Shown here one piece after another: positions 18,464 through 26,972 of a DNA stretch of 64,000 bases. Where the stretch lies: assembly GCA_005518185.1 (NCBI GenBank), contig RKSN01000001.1, positions 620,501-684,500 of the forward strand. Direction: 5' to 3'. This DNA is from Chakrabartia godavariana. GTDB taxonomy: Bacteria; Pseudomonadota; Alphaproteobacteria; Sphingomonadales; Sphingomonadaceae. The notes below the pieces were generated by a model that had not been told where the DNA came from, searched no databases, and saw only the letters and a program-made list of their open reading frames with translations. A program made the position numbers and the translations under genes. Each line of letters opens with the position of its first letter. Within the stretch, counting starts at the first letter, position 1.

Positions 18464-19984
18464 ATGACCGTATCCATCCGCGAATCCGACATTATCGAGA
18501 GCGTCGCCGACGCGTTGCAGTTCATCAGCTACTTCCACCCGATGGATTACATCCGCGCGCTCGGCGAAGCGTATAAGAAGGAACAGGGGCCTGCCGCCAA
18601 GGACGCGATTGCGCAGATCCTGACCAACAGCCGCATGTGCGCCGAAGGGCATCGCCCGATCTGTCAGGATACCGGCATTGTCACGGTCATCGTCAAATGG
18701 GGCCAGCAGTGCGTGCTCGACTCGACCCGCTCGCTGCAGGAGGTGATCGATGACGGCGTGCGCCGCGCGTACCTGCTGCCCGAAAACAAGCTGCGCGCCT
18801 CGATCCTCGCCGATCCGGCCTTCACCCGCGTCAACACGCGCGACAACACGCCGTCAGTCGTCCATCTCGAAATGGTCCCCGGTGACAAGGTGACCTTTGA
18901 TGTTGCGGCCAAGGGTGGCGGATCGGAGAACAAGACCAAGTTCAAGATGATGAACCCGGGCGATTCCATCGTGGACTGGGTACTGGAGATGGTCCCGCAA
19001 ATGGGTGCCGGCTGGTGCCCGCCGGGTATGCTCGGCATCGGTATCGGTGGCACCGCGGAAAAGGCGATGGTGCTCGCCAAGGAAAGCCTGATGGGCGCCA
19101 TCGACATGGCCGAATTGAAGGCGCGCGGCCCGCAGAACGACATCGAACGCCTGCGCATCGAGATTTTCGACAAGGTCAACGCGCTGGGTATCGGCGCGCA
19201 GGGGCTGGGCGGTCTCGCGACGATCCTCGACGTGAAGATCATGGATTATCCGACGCATGCAGCGTCCAAGCCTGTTGCGATGATCCCCAATTGCGCCGCC
19301 ACGCGCCATGCGCACTTCACGCTCGATGGCTCCGGCCCGAAATATCTGGAAGCGCCGAACCTGGACGATTGGCCCAAGGTCGAATGGGCGCCCGACAGCG
19401 CCGCCAAGCGCGTCGATCTCGACACGCTCACCGCTGCCGATGTGCAGGGCTGGAAGGCGGGCGACCGCCTGCTCCTCAACGGCAAGATGCTCACCGGCCG
19501 TGACGCCGCGCACAAGCGGATCAAGGACATGCTCGCCAAGGGTGAAGAGCTGCCCGTCAGCTTCAAGGGGCGGATGATCTATTATGTCGGCCCGGTTGAT
19601 CCCGTGGGCGAGGAAATCGTTGGTCCCGCTGGTCCCACAACCGCGACGCGGATGGACAGTTTCATGGACATGATGCTCGAACAGGGTCTCTTGGGCTGCG
19701 TCGGCAAGGCGGAACGCGGTCCTGCGGCAACGCAGGCCATCGCCAAGCACAAGTCTGCCTATCTGATGGCCGTTGGTGGTGCCGCCTATCTCGTCGCCCG
19801 CGCGATCAAGGGCAGCAAGGTCGTCGGCTTTGAAGACCTGGGCATGGAAGCCATTTACGAGTTCGAGGTAAAGGACTTCCCCGTCACCGTCGCCGTCGAC
19901 AGTTCAGGCGAGAACGTCCACACCACCGCCCCGCTGATCTGGAAAAAGAAGATCGCCGACGAAAAGCTGCTCGAAGGCGCTTAG
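18464..19984 (+). CDS. Fumarate hydratase, class I (iron-sulfur)
   Basis: Hydrates fumarate to malate. 506 residues, matching the oxygen-sensitive Fe-S class rather than class II FumC. RPICQDTG, the GGGSENKTKF region, WCPPGMLGIGIGG and NCAATRHAHF mark the N-terminal catalytic domain; the C-terminal beta domain includes YYVGPVDPVG and GPTTATRMD. ATG 18464 has AGGA at 18452-18455; a GTG six bases earlier is possible. It neighbours sdhCDA, so consecutive TCA-cycle steps are grouped. Confidence 0.94.
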   Translation: MTVSIRESDIIESVADALQFISYFHPMDYIRALGEAYKKEQGPAAKDAIAQILTNSRMCAEGHRPICQDTGIVTVIVKWGQQCVLDSTRSLQEVIDDGVRRAYLLPENKLRASILADPAFTRVNTRDNTPSVVHLEMVPGDKVTFDVAAKGGGSENKTKFKMMNPGDSIVDWVLEMVPQMGAGWCPPGMLGIGIGGTAEKAMVLAKESLMGAIDMAELKARGPQNDIERLRIEIFDKVNALGIGAQGLGGLATILDVKIMDYPTHAASKPVAMIPNCAATRHAHFTLDGSGPKYLEAPNLDDWPKVEWAPDSAAKRVDLDTLTAADVQGWKAGDRLLLNGKMLTGRDAAHKRIKDMLAKGEELPVSFKGRMIYYVGPVDPVGEEIVGPAGPTTATRMDSFMDMMLEQGLLGCVGKAERGPAATQAIAKHKSAYLMAVGGAAYLVARAIKGSKVVGFEDLGMEAIYEFEVKDFPVTVAVDSSGENVHTTAPLIWKKKIADEKLLEGA

Positions 19985-19998
19985 ACGGAGCACGCACC

Positions 19999-20286
19999 AT
20001 GGGCGGCTTTGTTTACATCATGACGAACAAGCCGCTGGGTGTGCTCTATGTCGGGGTGACATCGAGCTTGGCTGAACGGGTCATGGCACATCTGGAGGGC
20101 CGGGGTTCCGCTTTTTGCAAGAAATGGGATTTGCGCTGCCTCGTCTACATCGAGCCTCATCCGACAATTGAAGGCGCCATCGTCCGCGAGAAGGCGATCA
20201 AGAATTGGCGGCGGCTCTGGAAACTCCGGTTGATTTCCGAAGCCAATCCAAACTGGGATGACTTGTTTGACTCGATCAACGCCTGA
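19999..20286 (+). CDS. Single-domain GIY-YIG nuclease family protein (copy 1)
   Basis: 95 residues forming one GIY-YIG domain: FVYIM and VLYVGVTS (the two halves of the motif), the Arg/His helix SLAERVMAHLEG, and the catalytic-type Glu in IVREKAIKNWRR, ending in the NPNWDDL segment common in small members. The role in this subgroup is unknown. It lies 14 bases after fumarase on the same strand. A perfect palindromic element begins nine bases after its stop. A second GIY-YIG gene (57303-57725) is also bordered by repeats. Confidence 0.9.
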   Translation: MGGFVYIMTNKPLGVLYVGVTSSLAERVMAHLEGRGSAFCKKWDLRCLVYIEPHPTIEGAIVREKAIKNWRRLWKLRLISEANPNWDDLFDSINA

Positions 20287-20294
20287 AACACCAT

Positions 20295-20375
20295 CGTCGC
20301 CCCGGCGCAGGCCGGGGCCGCTTCACGGACAAGGCGCGAACTCTCCCAGCGGCCCCGGCCTGCGCCGGGGCGACG
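20295..20375. repeat. REPIN-like palindromic repeat, family C copy 2
   Basis: Arms at 20295-20322 and 20348-20375 are perfect 28-base inverted copies around a 25-base spacer, suggesting recent origin or strong maintenance. Each arm can also fold on itself. The left arm equals that of copy 1 at 18236. It separates the GIY-YIG gene from the frameshifted transporter, and its right end abuts the transporter's ribosome-binding site. Confidence 0.95.
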
Positions 20376-20385
20376 GAGAATTGGG

Positions 20386-21280
20386 TTGATCTGGCTCCCC
20401 GCCACATTGCTCGCGGCCCTGCTCCAGTCGTGGCGGACGGCGGTGCAGCAGCGGGTGCGCGGGCAATTGTCGCTCAATGCGGCGGGGCTGGTGCGCTATC
20501 TCTACGGCCTGCCGGTCGGGATCGCGCTGCTGGTCACCTATCTGGCGATGACGGGCAAGGGCCTGCCCGATATTGGCGGCGCCTTCCTGCCTTATACGCT
20601 TGCGGCCGGTTTTGCGCAGATCATCGGCACCAACCTTCTGCTGATGGCCTTTGGCTATCGCAACTATGTAGCCGGTACGGCCTTTGCGAAGACCGAGGCC
20701 ATTCAGGGCGCAGTGCTCGCCATGCTGCTGCTGGGCGAGCATCTGACGCCGCTGACCTGGGCCGGTATCGCGATCGGGGTGGCGGGTGTGATGGTGGTCT
20801 CGGCGGCCGGCGCGCGCTTCCGTCTGGCCGATCTTGCACAGCCCGCCGCGCTCTGCGGCCCTTGGTGCCGGCCTGGGTTTTACGCTCACATCGATCTGGG
20901 TGAAGTCGGCGACCTTTGACATCGCGACAACCGACAAGGTGCTTGCCGCACTGCTCGCGCTGGTGGCGGTGCAGGCTGGGCAGACGCTGATGCAGGGCAG
21001 CTATGTCGCGTGGCGGGAGGGTCCTGAAATCGCCAAGGTCTTCGCCACCTGGCGCACATCGGGGCAGGTTGGCGTGCTTGCGGCGCTTGGTTCGGCCTGC
21101 TGGTTTACCGGCTTTGCGACGGCTCCCGTCGCGCTGGTCCGGGCGGTCGGCCAGATTGAGGTCGCCTTTACCTTCGGCTTCAGCCACCTGTATCTCAAGG
21201 AGCCGATCCACCGTCATGACGTCATCGGCCTCATCCTCATCGCGCTGGGCGTGACGACGGCGCTTTTGGGCGGGATGTAA
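20386..21280 (+). pseudogene. DMT-family (EamA) transporter broken by a frameshift
   Basis: The first part (20386 to about 20860, TTG start, GGAG at 20375-20378) encodes about 155 residues with EamA helices including AKTEAIQGAVLAMLLLGE. Near 20840-20870 the frame changes: the rest (SAALGAGLGFTLTSIWVKSA onward to GVTTALLGGM, stop at 21280) is in the next frame. Joined, they give a normal transporter of about 298 residues with the second EamA repeat. The shift corresponds to one extra base or two missing. It may be a true pseudogene or a sequencing error, since both halves look otherwise intact. Confidence 0.8.
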
Positions 21281-21362
21281 AGGCCGCTGAAACCAAAGCC
21301 CGCAATTCCCTTGCAACACCCCTTGTATAAACCCGACATGGGGACATCAGGGACAGATCAAG

Positions 21363-21770
21363 ATGGATAAGGTGCAACCGTCGAAGCGGGTCCTGAACAA
21401 GACACGGATTCTGCACTATGAAAAGGAGCTGAAGCGGCTGCTCCGCACACAGCTGGACAAGGTCGAGCCGGGCCTTGTCGCTGCCGATGATGGCCGGGAA
21501 CGTGAGGTGGCGAGCGGTCGGATCGACATCACCGCGCGCGATGCCGACGGCAATTTTGTCGTCATTGAACTGAAGGCCGGTCCCTGTCCGGCAGGCGCGC
21601 TGGAACAGGTGCTCGGCTATTCAAGCGATCTGGAAGAAGAAACGGGGACGCGGTGCCGCGCGGTCCTGGTCGCGTCGGAATTCTCGCTGCGGCAACGCTC
21701 TGCGGCCAAGCGCGCCCGCGACATGCATTTGGTCACCTATCAGGTCGAGCATATGGACTTTGGAGGATAG
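21363..21770 (+). CDS. Standalone NucS/DUF91-type nuclease domain
   Basis: 135 residues that match only the catalytic half of endonuclease NucS, the mismatch- and branch-specific PD-(D/E)xK nuclease. Visible are Glu22, VEPGL, Asp55 in SGRIDITARD, Glu69-x-Lys71 in VVIELKAG, and Gln82/Tyr86 in EQVLGY. The spacing of these residues equals that of the archaeal NucS active site as I recall it. There is no N-terminal DNA-binding/dimerisation domain and only 82 bases to the previous gene. The 3' end overlaps the convergent serine hydrolase gene by 38 bases. Confidence 0.82.
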   Translation: MDKVQPSKRVLNKTRILHYEKELKRLLRTQLDKVEPGLVAADDGREREVASGRIDITARDADGNFVVIELKAGPCPAGALEQVLGYSSDLEEETGTRCRAVLVASEFSLRQRSAAKRARDMHLVTYQVEHMDFGG

Positions 21771-22941
21771 CTTCTTCAACCCGGTAAAATCCGGACGGGC
21801 CCTTGGGTTCCTCATCGGGCACGGCAGTCACGAAGAAGGCGACGCCCTCACGCCGCTTCCGGTCGATCCAGAGGCCCGCCCGCAGGCCATAGGCCTCACC
21901 GGCATGGCCGACGCGCGTACGCCGGTCTGGAAAGACATTTGCCGTGCATCGGCCTGACCCGTTCACGGTCTGGATCGAAAGTCCAAAGGCGCAGAAAAAG
22001 CCGCCTTCGGTGTCGCCATTGGCCCCGTTGAACCGCCAGACGATCTTTTCGAGCGCGGCATAGGAAGAGGGCTTCAGAAACGCGGCATCGCGCCGCATCA
22101 GAACCTGTCCAAGCCGCGCAAGGTCGGTCATGCTGATCCGCATGCCCCCTTGGGGGGAGAAGATCGCCCCATTGTCTCCGGCGGTGTAGGCGGACAGGTC
22201 GCACGCCGCCCCCGGCGCGACAAAGACCGGGCAGGGCGGGGGAAGGCCGTTCAGGTCATCGCGGCGCACCCGCCCGTCCTCGCCATATAGGACGACCGCG
22301 CGCTGAATGCGGTCGTCGCTGCACGTTGTCCAGTTGAAGCAGGCATCGATGTTCAGCGGGCGGAAGACAAGGCGCGCGATCGCGCGATCGAAGCGTTCGC
22401 CGGTGACCCGCTCTACAATCGTTGCGATGACTGGAAAGTTGATGTTGCCATAGCGGAAATAGGTGCCGGGCGCTGCCTTCGCGTCCCAGACACGCGGGTC
22501 CTGCAGCCGGTCGCGCAGGCGTTCGCCGAGCGGCACGAGGTACAGCTCGCCCCCGTCGGTCAGGCTCGACCGGTGCGACAGGAGCAGCCGCAGGGTGATC
22601 GGACGGTCGGGGAAAGCGGGGTTGCGCAGCGGCCAGCCGAGATAGTCCGAGACATCGGTGTCGAGCGAAAGCTTGTGCTGTTCCACCAGACGCATCACGC
22701 CGAGCGCGACGGCGATCTTGGAGATGGACGCAACGCGCACCGGATCGTCTGCCGTCACGCGCCGCCCGTTCGCCTCATCGGCAAGGCCCGCTGCAAACCG
22801 GGGCTGGATCGTCTTGGCGTCAAAGGTCACGATCACGGCGGCCCGATGCGGAGCGTCTGCAAATGCCGGGGGCGCGGCCTGCGCCATCGCGCTGACCGGT
22901 GCGAGGACCAGGGCCAGAAGAAGAGCGAGGCGGCGGCGCAT
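21733..22941 (-). CDS. Secreted serine hydrolase, class C beta-lactamase fold
   Basis: 402 residues with a signal peptide (MRRRLALLLALVLAPVSAMAQA). The penicillin-binding-type triad is present: SISK (SxxK) in VRVASISKIAVAL, YGN in FRYGNINF, and HAG in RVGHAGEAYGLRAG. Such proteins act as esterases, D-aminopeptidases or beta-lactamases; the substrate is unknown. ATG 22941 was chosen for the signal peptide; the open frame extends 81 codons upstream with no family features. Confidence 0.88.
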   Translation of the reverse strand: MRRRLALLLALVLAPVSAMAQAAPPAFADAPHRAAVIVTFDAKTIQPRFAAGLADEANGRRVTADDPVRVASISKIAVALGVMRLVEQHKLSLDTDVSDYLGWPLRNPAFPDRPITLRLLLSHRSSLTDGGELYLVPLGERLRDRLQDPRVWDAKAAPGTYFRYGNINFPVIATIVERVTGERFDRAIARLVFRPLNIDACFNWTTCSDDRIQRAVVLYGEDGRVRRDDLNGLPPPCPVFVAPGAACDLSAYTAGDNGAIFSPQGGMRISMTDLARLGQVLMRRDAAFLKPSSYAALEKIVWRFNGANGDTEGGFFCAFGLSIQTVNGSGRCTANVFPDRRTRVGHAGEAYGLRAGLWIDRKRREGVAFFVTAVPDEEPKGPSGFYRVEEAILQSPYARPDR

Positions 22942-23183
22942 GGGCCCAGCATAAGGCACATGACCTTTGGTGCAAGGTGCGGGTGCCTGATCCGGTTTGA
23001 GTTGTAATTCAGACCGAATCATTCTATTTAAATCAAGCGGGCCGGGCCCCTCTGGCGATCGTTCTGAAACGGTCGTGATGTCGGACCGCATCGGGTTTCC
23101 GGTGCGCTCTGGCAGGTCTTCATCACCTCTCCATCTCGTGCCGAAACTCCCGATTGAGCAACGATGTTCGATGGAGTGGCACA

Positions 23184-23363
23184 ATGAGTCCGAAGCTTTT
23201 CAACCTGTTGCTGGCCTATCAGAGGCTGGATGAGGCACTGCGCCTGCGCATGACGGCGGGCGGAAACGCGCTCGAAATCCTGCGCCTGCGCGCCCGCAAA
23301 CAGGGGGTGAAGGCGCGCCTGAAATCAGTTTCCGCCAGCCGCCGTCCCCTCGCGGCGGCCTGA
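23184..23363 (+). CDS. Small helical protein, DUF465/YdcH-like
   Basis: 59 residues, MSPKLFNLLLAYQRLDEAL..., basic and helical, ending in a leucine/arginine-rich LRLRARKQGVKARL segment that resembles YdcH/DUF465 proteins. GGAG at 23173-23176 supports ATG 23184. A strong terminator follows at 23423-23459. Function unknown; family assignment is tentative. Confidence 0.6.
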   Translation: MSPKLFNLLLAYQRLDEALRLRMTAGGNALEILRLRARKQGVKARLKSVSASRRPLAAA

Positions 23364-23422
23364 GTGGCCGGCTGGCGGTCCTGCTTCACCCCTGTTCACA
23401 GCCTGACTGCCAGCCGAACCCG

Positions 23423-23459
23423 CTTCCCCCTGCCTGCTGCGCGGGCAGGGGGAGCTTTT
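23423..23459 (+). terminator. Intrinsic terminator
   Basis: CCCCCTGCC (23426-23434) pairs perfectly with GGCAGGGGG (23444-23452), then AGC and TTTT. It lies between two convergent genes and ends the small gene at 23184-23363. Confidence 0.8.
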
Positions 23460-23460
23460 C

Positions 23461-24786
23461 CTAACGCTTGAGTAGCTCGATCACCGCCGCCGTCATGGCT
23501 TCGGTGCCGAGGCGGACCGAGGGTTCGGGATCGATCTTGAACAGTCCGCTGTGATGCCCGGCAACGGGCGGGCCACCATTCTTGGCTGCCTGGATCCAGG
23601 CCGGGTTGGTGCCGCCGACAGCGAAGTAATAGCCCGGGATGTTGAACGACGGATCGACGAAGTAGCTGAAGTCCTCAGCGCCCATGTTGGTCTGCTGGAA
23701 CGGCACGACGACGCCATCGCCAAGTTCCTTGGCCAGCGCGGTGTTGAGGCGGCGGGCCAGCGCTGCATCGTTGATCGTGACGGGCGTTGATTCCGACACC
23801 TTGACCTCGGGCAGCTTGTCCTCGGCGACGCCATTGGCCCGGGCGACGTTGGCCGCCACGCGCTTGATCGACTCGATCAGCATGTCGCGCGTCTCCCGGC
23901 TGTTGGCGCGCACCGTGATCTGCAGATTGGCCTGATCCGAAATGATGTTGTGCTTTGTCCCGGCGTGGAAGGCCCCCACGGTGATGATGCCGGGTTCCAG
24001 CGGCCCCTTTTCGCGGCTGATGATGCCCTGCAGGGCGACCACGATCTGCGAGGCAATATAGACGGGGTCCTTGCCCAGCTGCGGCGCGGCGCCATGCGTG
24101 CCCACGCCGTTCACCTTGATGTCGACGCTGTCCGCCGACGAATATTGGATGCCTTCGGCCGCAGCGATGTGGCCGGTGGGCATTTCAGCCGCGACGTGGA
24201 AGGCGAGCGCATAGTTCGGCTTGGGGAAGCGCGTGTAGAGCCCGTCCTTCAGCATGGCTGCGGCGCCCCCGACGCGTTCCTCGGCCGGCTGTACGATGAA
24301 CAGGACCGTGCCCTTCCACCGGTCCCTCATCGCGACCAGTTGCCGCGCGGTGCCGACCATCGAGGTGATGTGCACATCATGGCCGCAGGCGTGCATGACG
24401 GGGTTTTCCACGCCGTCCACGCCAACCTGACGGACCTTGGAGGCATTGGCGACGCCCGACTTTTCCTCGACCGGCAGGCCATCCATGTCGGCGCGCACGA
24501 GGACCACCGGACCGTCGCCATTTTTGAGGACGCCGACGACGCCTGTCTGGCCGACCTTTTCGGTGACGACCATGCCCGGAATGGCGCGCAGTTCCTTCGC
24601 CATGCGCGCGGCGGTGTTGAACTCGCGGAATGACAATTCGGGGTTGCGGTGGAAATAGTCCCACAGGTTCGCCAGCGATTTGTCATAGTCCGCCTTGATC
24701 GCCGGAGCATAATCTGGCGCTGCGCGCGCTGCGCTTCCGGTCGCGATCATGGCAGCCGCCGCCAGCAGAATGGCCTTTTGGTTCAT
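23461..24786 (-). CDS. Secreted M20-family amidohydrolase
   Basis: 441 residues with a signal peptide (MNQKAILLAAAAMIATGSAARA). Metal-site motifs of the M20D amidohydrolases are present: VRADMDGLPV, HACGHDVH, QPAEERVGGA (catalytic Glu) and the C-terminal NMGAEDFSYF; a dimerisation domain lies about residues 215-330. Relatives hydrolyse N-acyl amino acids or indole-acetyl amides; the substrate is not predictable. ATG 24786 has AGGAGA upstream. The upstream open frame is antisense to the Ala-rich gene and is not coding. Confidence 0.92.
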   Translation of the reverse strand: MNQKAILLAAAAMIATGSAARAAPDYAPAIKADYDKSLANLWDYFHRNPELSFREFNTAARMAKELRAIPGMVVTEKVGQTGVVGVLKNGDGPVVLVRADMDGLPVEEKSGVANASKVRQVGVDGVENPVMHACGHDVHITSMVGTARQLVAMRDRWKGTVLFIVQPAEERVGGAAAMLKDGLYTRFPKPNYALAFHVAAEMPTGHIAAAEGIQYSSADSVDIKVNGVGTHGAAPQLGKDPVYIASQIVVALQGIISREKGPLEPGIITVGAFHAGTKHNIISDQANLQITVRANSRETRDMLIESIKRVAANVARANGVAEDKLPEVKVSESTPVTINDAALARRLNTALAKELGDGVVVPFQQTNMGAEDFSYFVDPSFNIPGYYFAVGGTNPAWIQAAKNGGPPVAGHHSGLFKIDPEPSVRLGTEAMTAAVIELLKR

Positions 24787-24923
24787 ATGCTTCTCCTGTT
24801 CTTGATTTGGTGCCACCTTGCCGCGTTGTTCGCGAACTTGCCAGTCCCCAATCGCGCCGCTGGACAGGCGCGCGCGAATGGCTAATTTGTGCGCGAAAGC
24901 CCGGCGGAGGGTACAGGGAGCGC

Positions 24924-25688
24924 ATGATGTCCAACGAAGTCCTTTTGATCTTGCTGGCCACCGCTGTGGTGGCGGTTGCCCTGTGGTTCTTGCTGAAGCC
25001 GTCACAGGCGCCTTCCAAGCCCGCCGAGGTGCCGGCCGAACCTGCCGCGAAGGCCGAAGTCGAAGCGAAGCCGGCGGCCGCGCCCGCAGCTTTGATGGAC
25101 GCGCCGGTGGAAAGCGCGCCTGTCGGAAAGGCGCCTGCCGCGCCCAAGGCCACACCGAAAGCCGCCCCCAAAGCGAAAGCGGCGGCCAAGCCTGCTGCTC
25201 CCAAGGCAAAGGCCGCACCAAAGGTGAGCCCGAAGGCAGCGGCCCCGGCCGCTTCTGTCGCTGCGGCGCCAAAAGCCGCCGATGCAAAGCCTGCCAAGGC
25301 GCCTGCGACCAAAACGGCGAAGCCGGCTGCCGCGCCTGCCAAACCCGCTGCGAAGCCAGCGGCGAAGGCAGCGCCCAAGCCCGCCGCCAAGCCAGCGGCG
25401 AAGCCGGCTGCAAAGGCGCCGGCAAAGAGCGCCGGGCCCGACAATCTGCTCTGGATCAAGGGCCTGGGTCCGAAGCTGAACACGCTCTTTGTGGAAAACG
25501 GCGTCACGCGCTTTGACCAGATTGCCGGTTGGAGTGACGCCGATATCGCTGCGATGGATGCCAAGCTTGGCGCCTTTGCAGGTCGCATCGCGCGCGACAA
25601 TTTCGTGGAGCAGGCTGGTCTTCTCGCCAAGGGCGACATCGCCGCGTTCGAAGCGAAATATGGAAAGCTTGATTCTGAGAACAGGTAA
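24924..25688 (+). CDS. Membrane-anchored helix-hairpin-helix protein with H1-like linker
   Basis: 254 residues in three parts. Residues 1-22 are a transmembrane helix (EVLLILLATAVVAVALWFLL). About 23-170 is a low-complexity Ala/Lys/Pro linker resembling histone H1 tails. About 172-235 is a helix-hairpin-helix-type domain (LLWIKGLGPKLNTLFVENGV, then FDQIAGWSDADIAAMDAKLG). Similar C-terminal domains occur in other sphingomonad proteins of unknown function. The sequence allows a DNA-binding, membrane-tethered protein, but this is inference. ATG codons at 24924 and 24927 both follow CAGGGAG. Confidence 0.82.
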   Translation: MMSNEVLLILLATAVVAVALWFLLKPSQAPSKPAEVPAEPAAKAEVEAKPAAAPAALMDAPVESAPVGKAPAAPKATPKAAPKAKAAAKPAAPKAKAAPKVSPKAAAPAASVAAAPKAADAKPAKAPATKTAKPAAAPAKPAAKPAAKAAPKPAAKPAAKPAAKAPAKSAGPDNLLWIKGLGPKLNTLFVENGVTRFDQIAGWSDADIAAMDAKLGAFAGRIARDNFVEQAGLLAKGDIAAFEAKYGKLDSENR

Positions 25689-26892
25689 GCCTTTCCCCCG
25701 GCTTTCGCGTGCATGGATGACAGGAGTGGCGCTGGCCGTTGCCGGCGCCCTTCTGGCGAGTGGTGCATCCGGCCAGTCGGTTGAGCAGCGGCAGCGCGAA
25801 CTCGCTTCAGCCAAGGCGCAGGCCGAACGCGCGCAGCGGCAGGCGCAGGCCCTGGAAGATCGTGCCCAGACGGAATCGGACGCCGCCGAGCAGGTGCAGG
25901 TCCAGTCGGCAGCGCTCGCCGCGCGCATTCAGGCCATTGAGGCGGAGATTGTCGAAGCACAGGCGCGCGTCGCGCTGGTCGAGAAAATGCGGGAGCAGCT
26001 CCGCAATCGTCTCGCCGAAAAGCAGCGCCCCGCCGTCCGGCTGGCAGCTGCGCTCCAGACGATGGCGAGCCGCCCGCCCGCCATGGCGCTCGTCCAGCCG
26101 GGAACGACAAGCGATCTCGTCCATGTCCGGATGCTTCTGGCCGGGCTCGCGCCCCAAATCCGCGCGCGGACGGAGGTGCTGAAGGCGGATCTGGAGGAAA
26201 GTCGGCGGCTGAAGCAGGATGCCGTGAACGCGCTGCAGCTTCTCGCAGATGGCCGCAAGCGCCTGGATGAAAACCGCGCCGCGCTCGTCCGGCTGGAGGC
26301 GCAGCACCGGCAGGCGTCGGCCCGGCTGGCCTCAAGCGCGCTTGCCGAGCAGGACCGTGCGCTCGCGCTCGGTGAAAAGGCGCGGGACATCGTTGACCTG
26401 ATCGACGAACTGGGTGTGCAGTCGGCAACGCGCGGGTCGCTTGAATCCCTGCCGGGCCCGCTGCTGCGGCCGTCGCGGCCCGGCGCTGTCATGACGCTGC
26501 CCAGCGATGCGGCGACAGTCGGCACGGCCCGGCTGGACTATCGGCTTCCGGTGACCGGCCAACTTGTGACCGGGCTTGGCGAAGTCTCCAAAGCAGGCGT
26601 GCGGGCACGCGGGCTGACGCTCCGGACGCCACCGCAGGCGCAGGTCGCGGCACCGCATGCCGGTCGGGTGGTGTTTGCGGGTCCGTTCAAAGGGTACGGC
26701 CAGATCGTCATTCTCGACCATGGTGATGGCTGGACCAGCCTTGTCACCGACATGACGACGCTCTCCGTCCGGGTGGGCGAGACGGTCATTCAGGGCAGCC
26801 CGATTGGCCGCACGGGCAGCGGCGCCCCCCGCGTGACGGTCGAACTGCGGCGCGGTGGCCGGCCGGTCGATATCACCCCGATGATCGGCTGA
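25669..26892 (+). CDS. EnvC-like murein hydrolase activator
   Basis: About 407 residues. A signal peptide, a coiled coil (about 50-260, rich in Ala/Gln/Glu/Arg) and a C-terminal LytM/M23 domain (about 310-405). The LytM site looks degenerate: where active M23 enzymes have the catalytic histidines there is SLVTDMTT and VTVELRRGG. It therefore probably activates amidases at the septum, as EnvC does, rather than cutting murein. The start is uncertain: TTG 25669 gives a basic n-region before the hydrophobic core and overlaps the HHH gene by 20 bases; ATG 25717 is the alternative. It precedes ctpA, a common order. Confidence 0.85.
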   Translation: MILRTGKPFPRLSRAWMTGVALAVAGALLASGASGQSVEQRQRELASAKAQAERAQRQAQALEDRAQTESDAAEQVQVQSAALAARIQAIEAEIVEAQARVALVEKMREQLRNRLAEKQRPAVRLAAALQTMASRPPAMALVQPGTTSDLVHVRMLLAGLAPQIRARTEVLKADLEESRRLKQDAVNALQLLADGRKRLDENRAALVRLEAQHRQASARLASSALAEQDRALALGEKARDIVDLIDELGVQSATRGSLESLPGPLLRPSRPGAVMTLPSDAATVGTARLDYRLPVTGQLVTGLGEVSKAGVRARGLTLRTPPQAQVAAPHAGRVVFAGPFKGYGQIVILDHGDGWTSLVTDMTTLSVRVGETVIQGSPIGRTGSGAPRVTVELRRGGRPVDITPMIG

Positions 26893-26972
26893 TCGGAGTT
26901 AATCCCGAAGAGACTGTTTGAATCAGGCATTTTTCGGAGTAGAAACCGCTCCGAACCAGTTCAGGACCCCTT

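Noticed and set aside
20840-20870. Programmed frameshift in the DMT transporter
   Set aside because: No slippery heptamer or downstream stimulatory structure is evident; mutation or a sequencing error is simpler.
24683-26428. A 581-codon antisense frame over the HHH gene
   Set aside because: Low-complexity Ala/Gly composition mirrors the Ala/Lys/Pro linker; it is not a gene.
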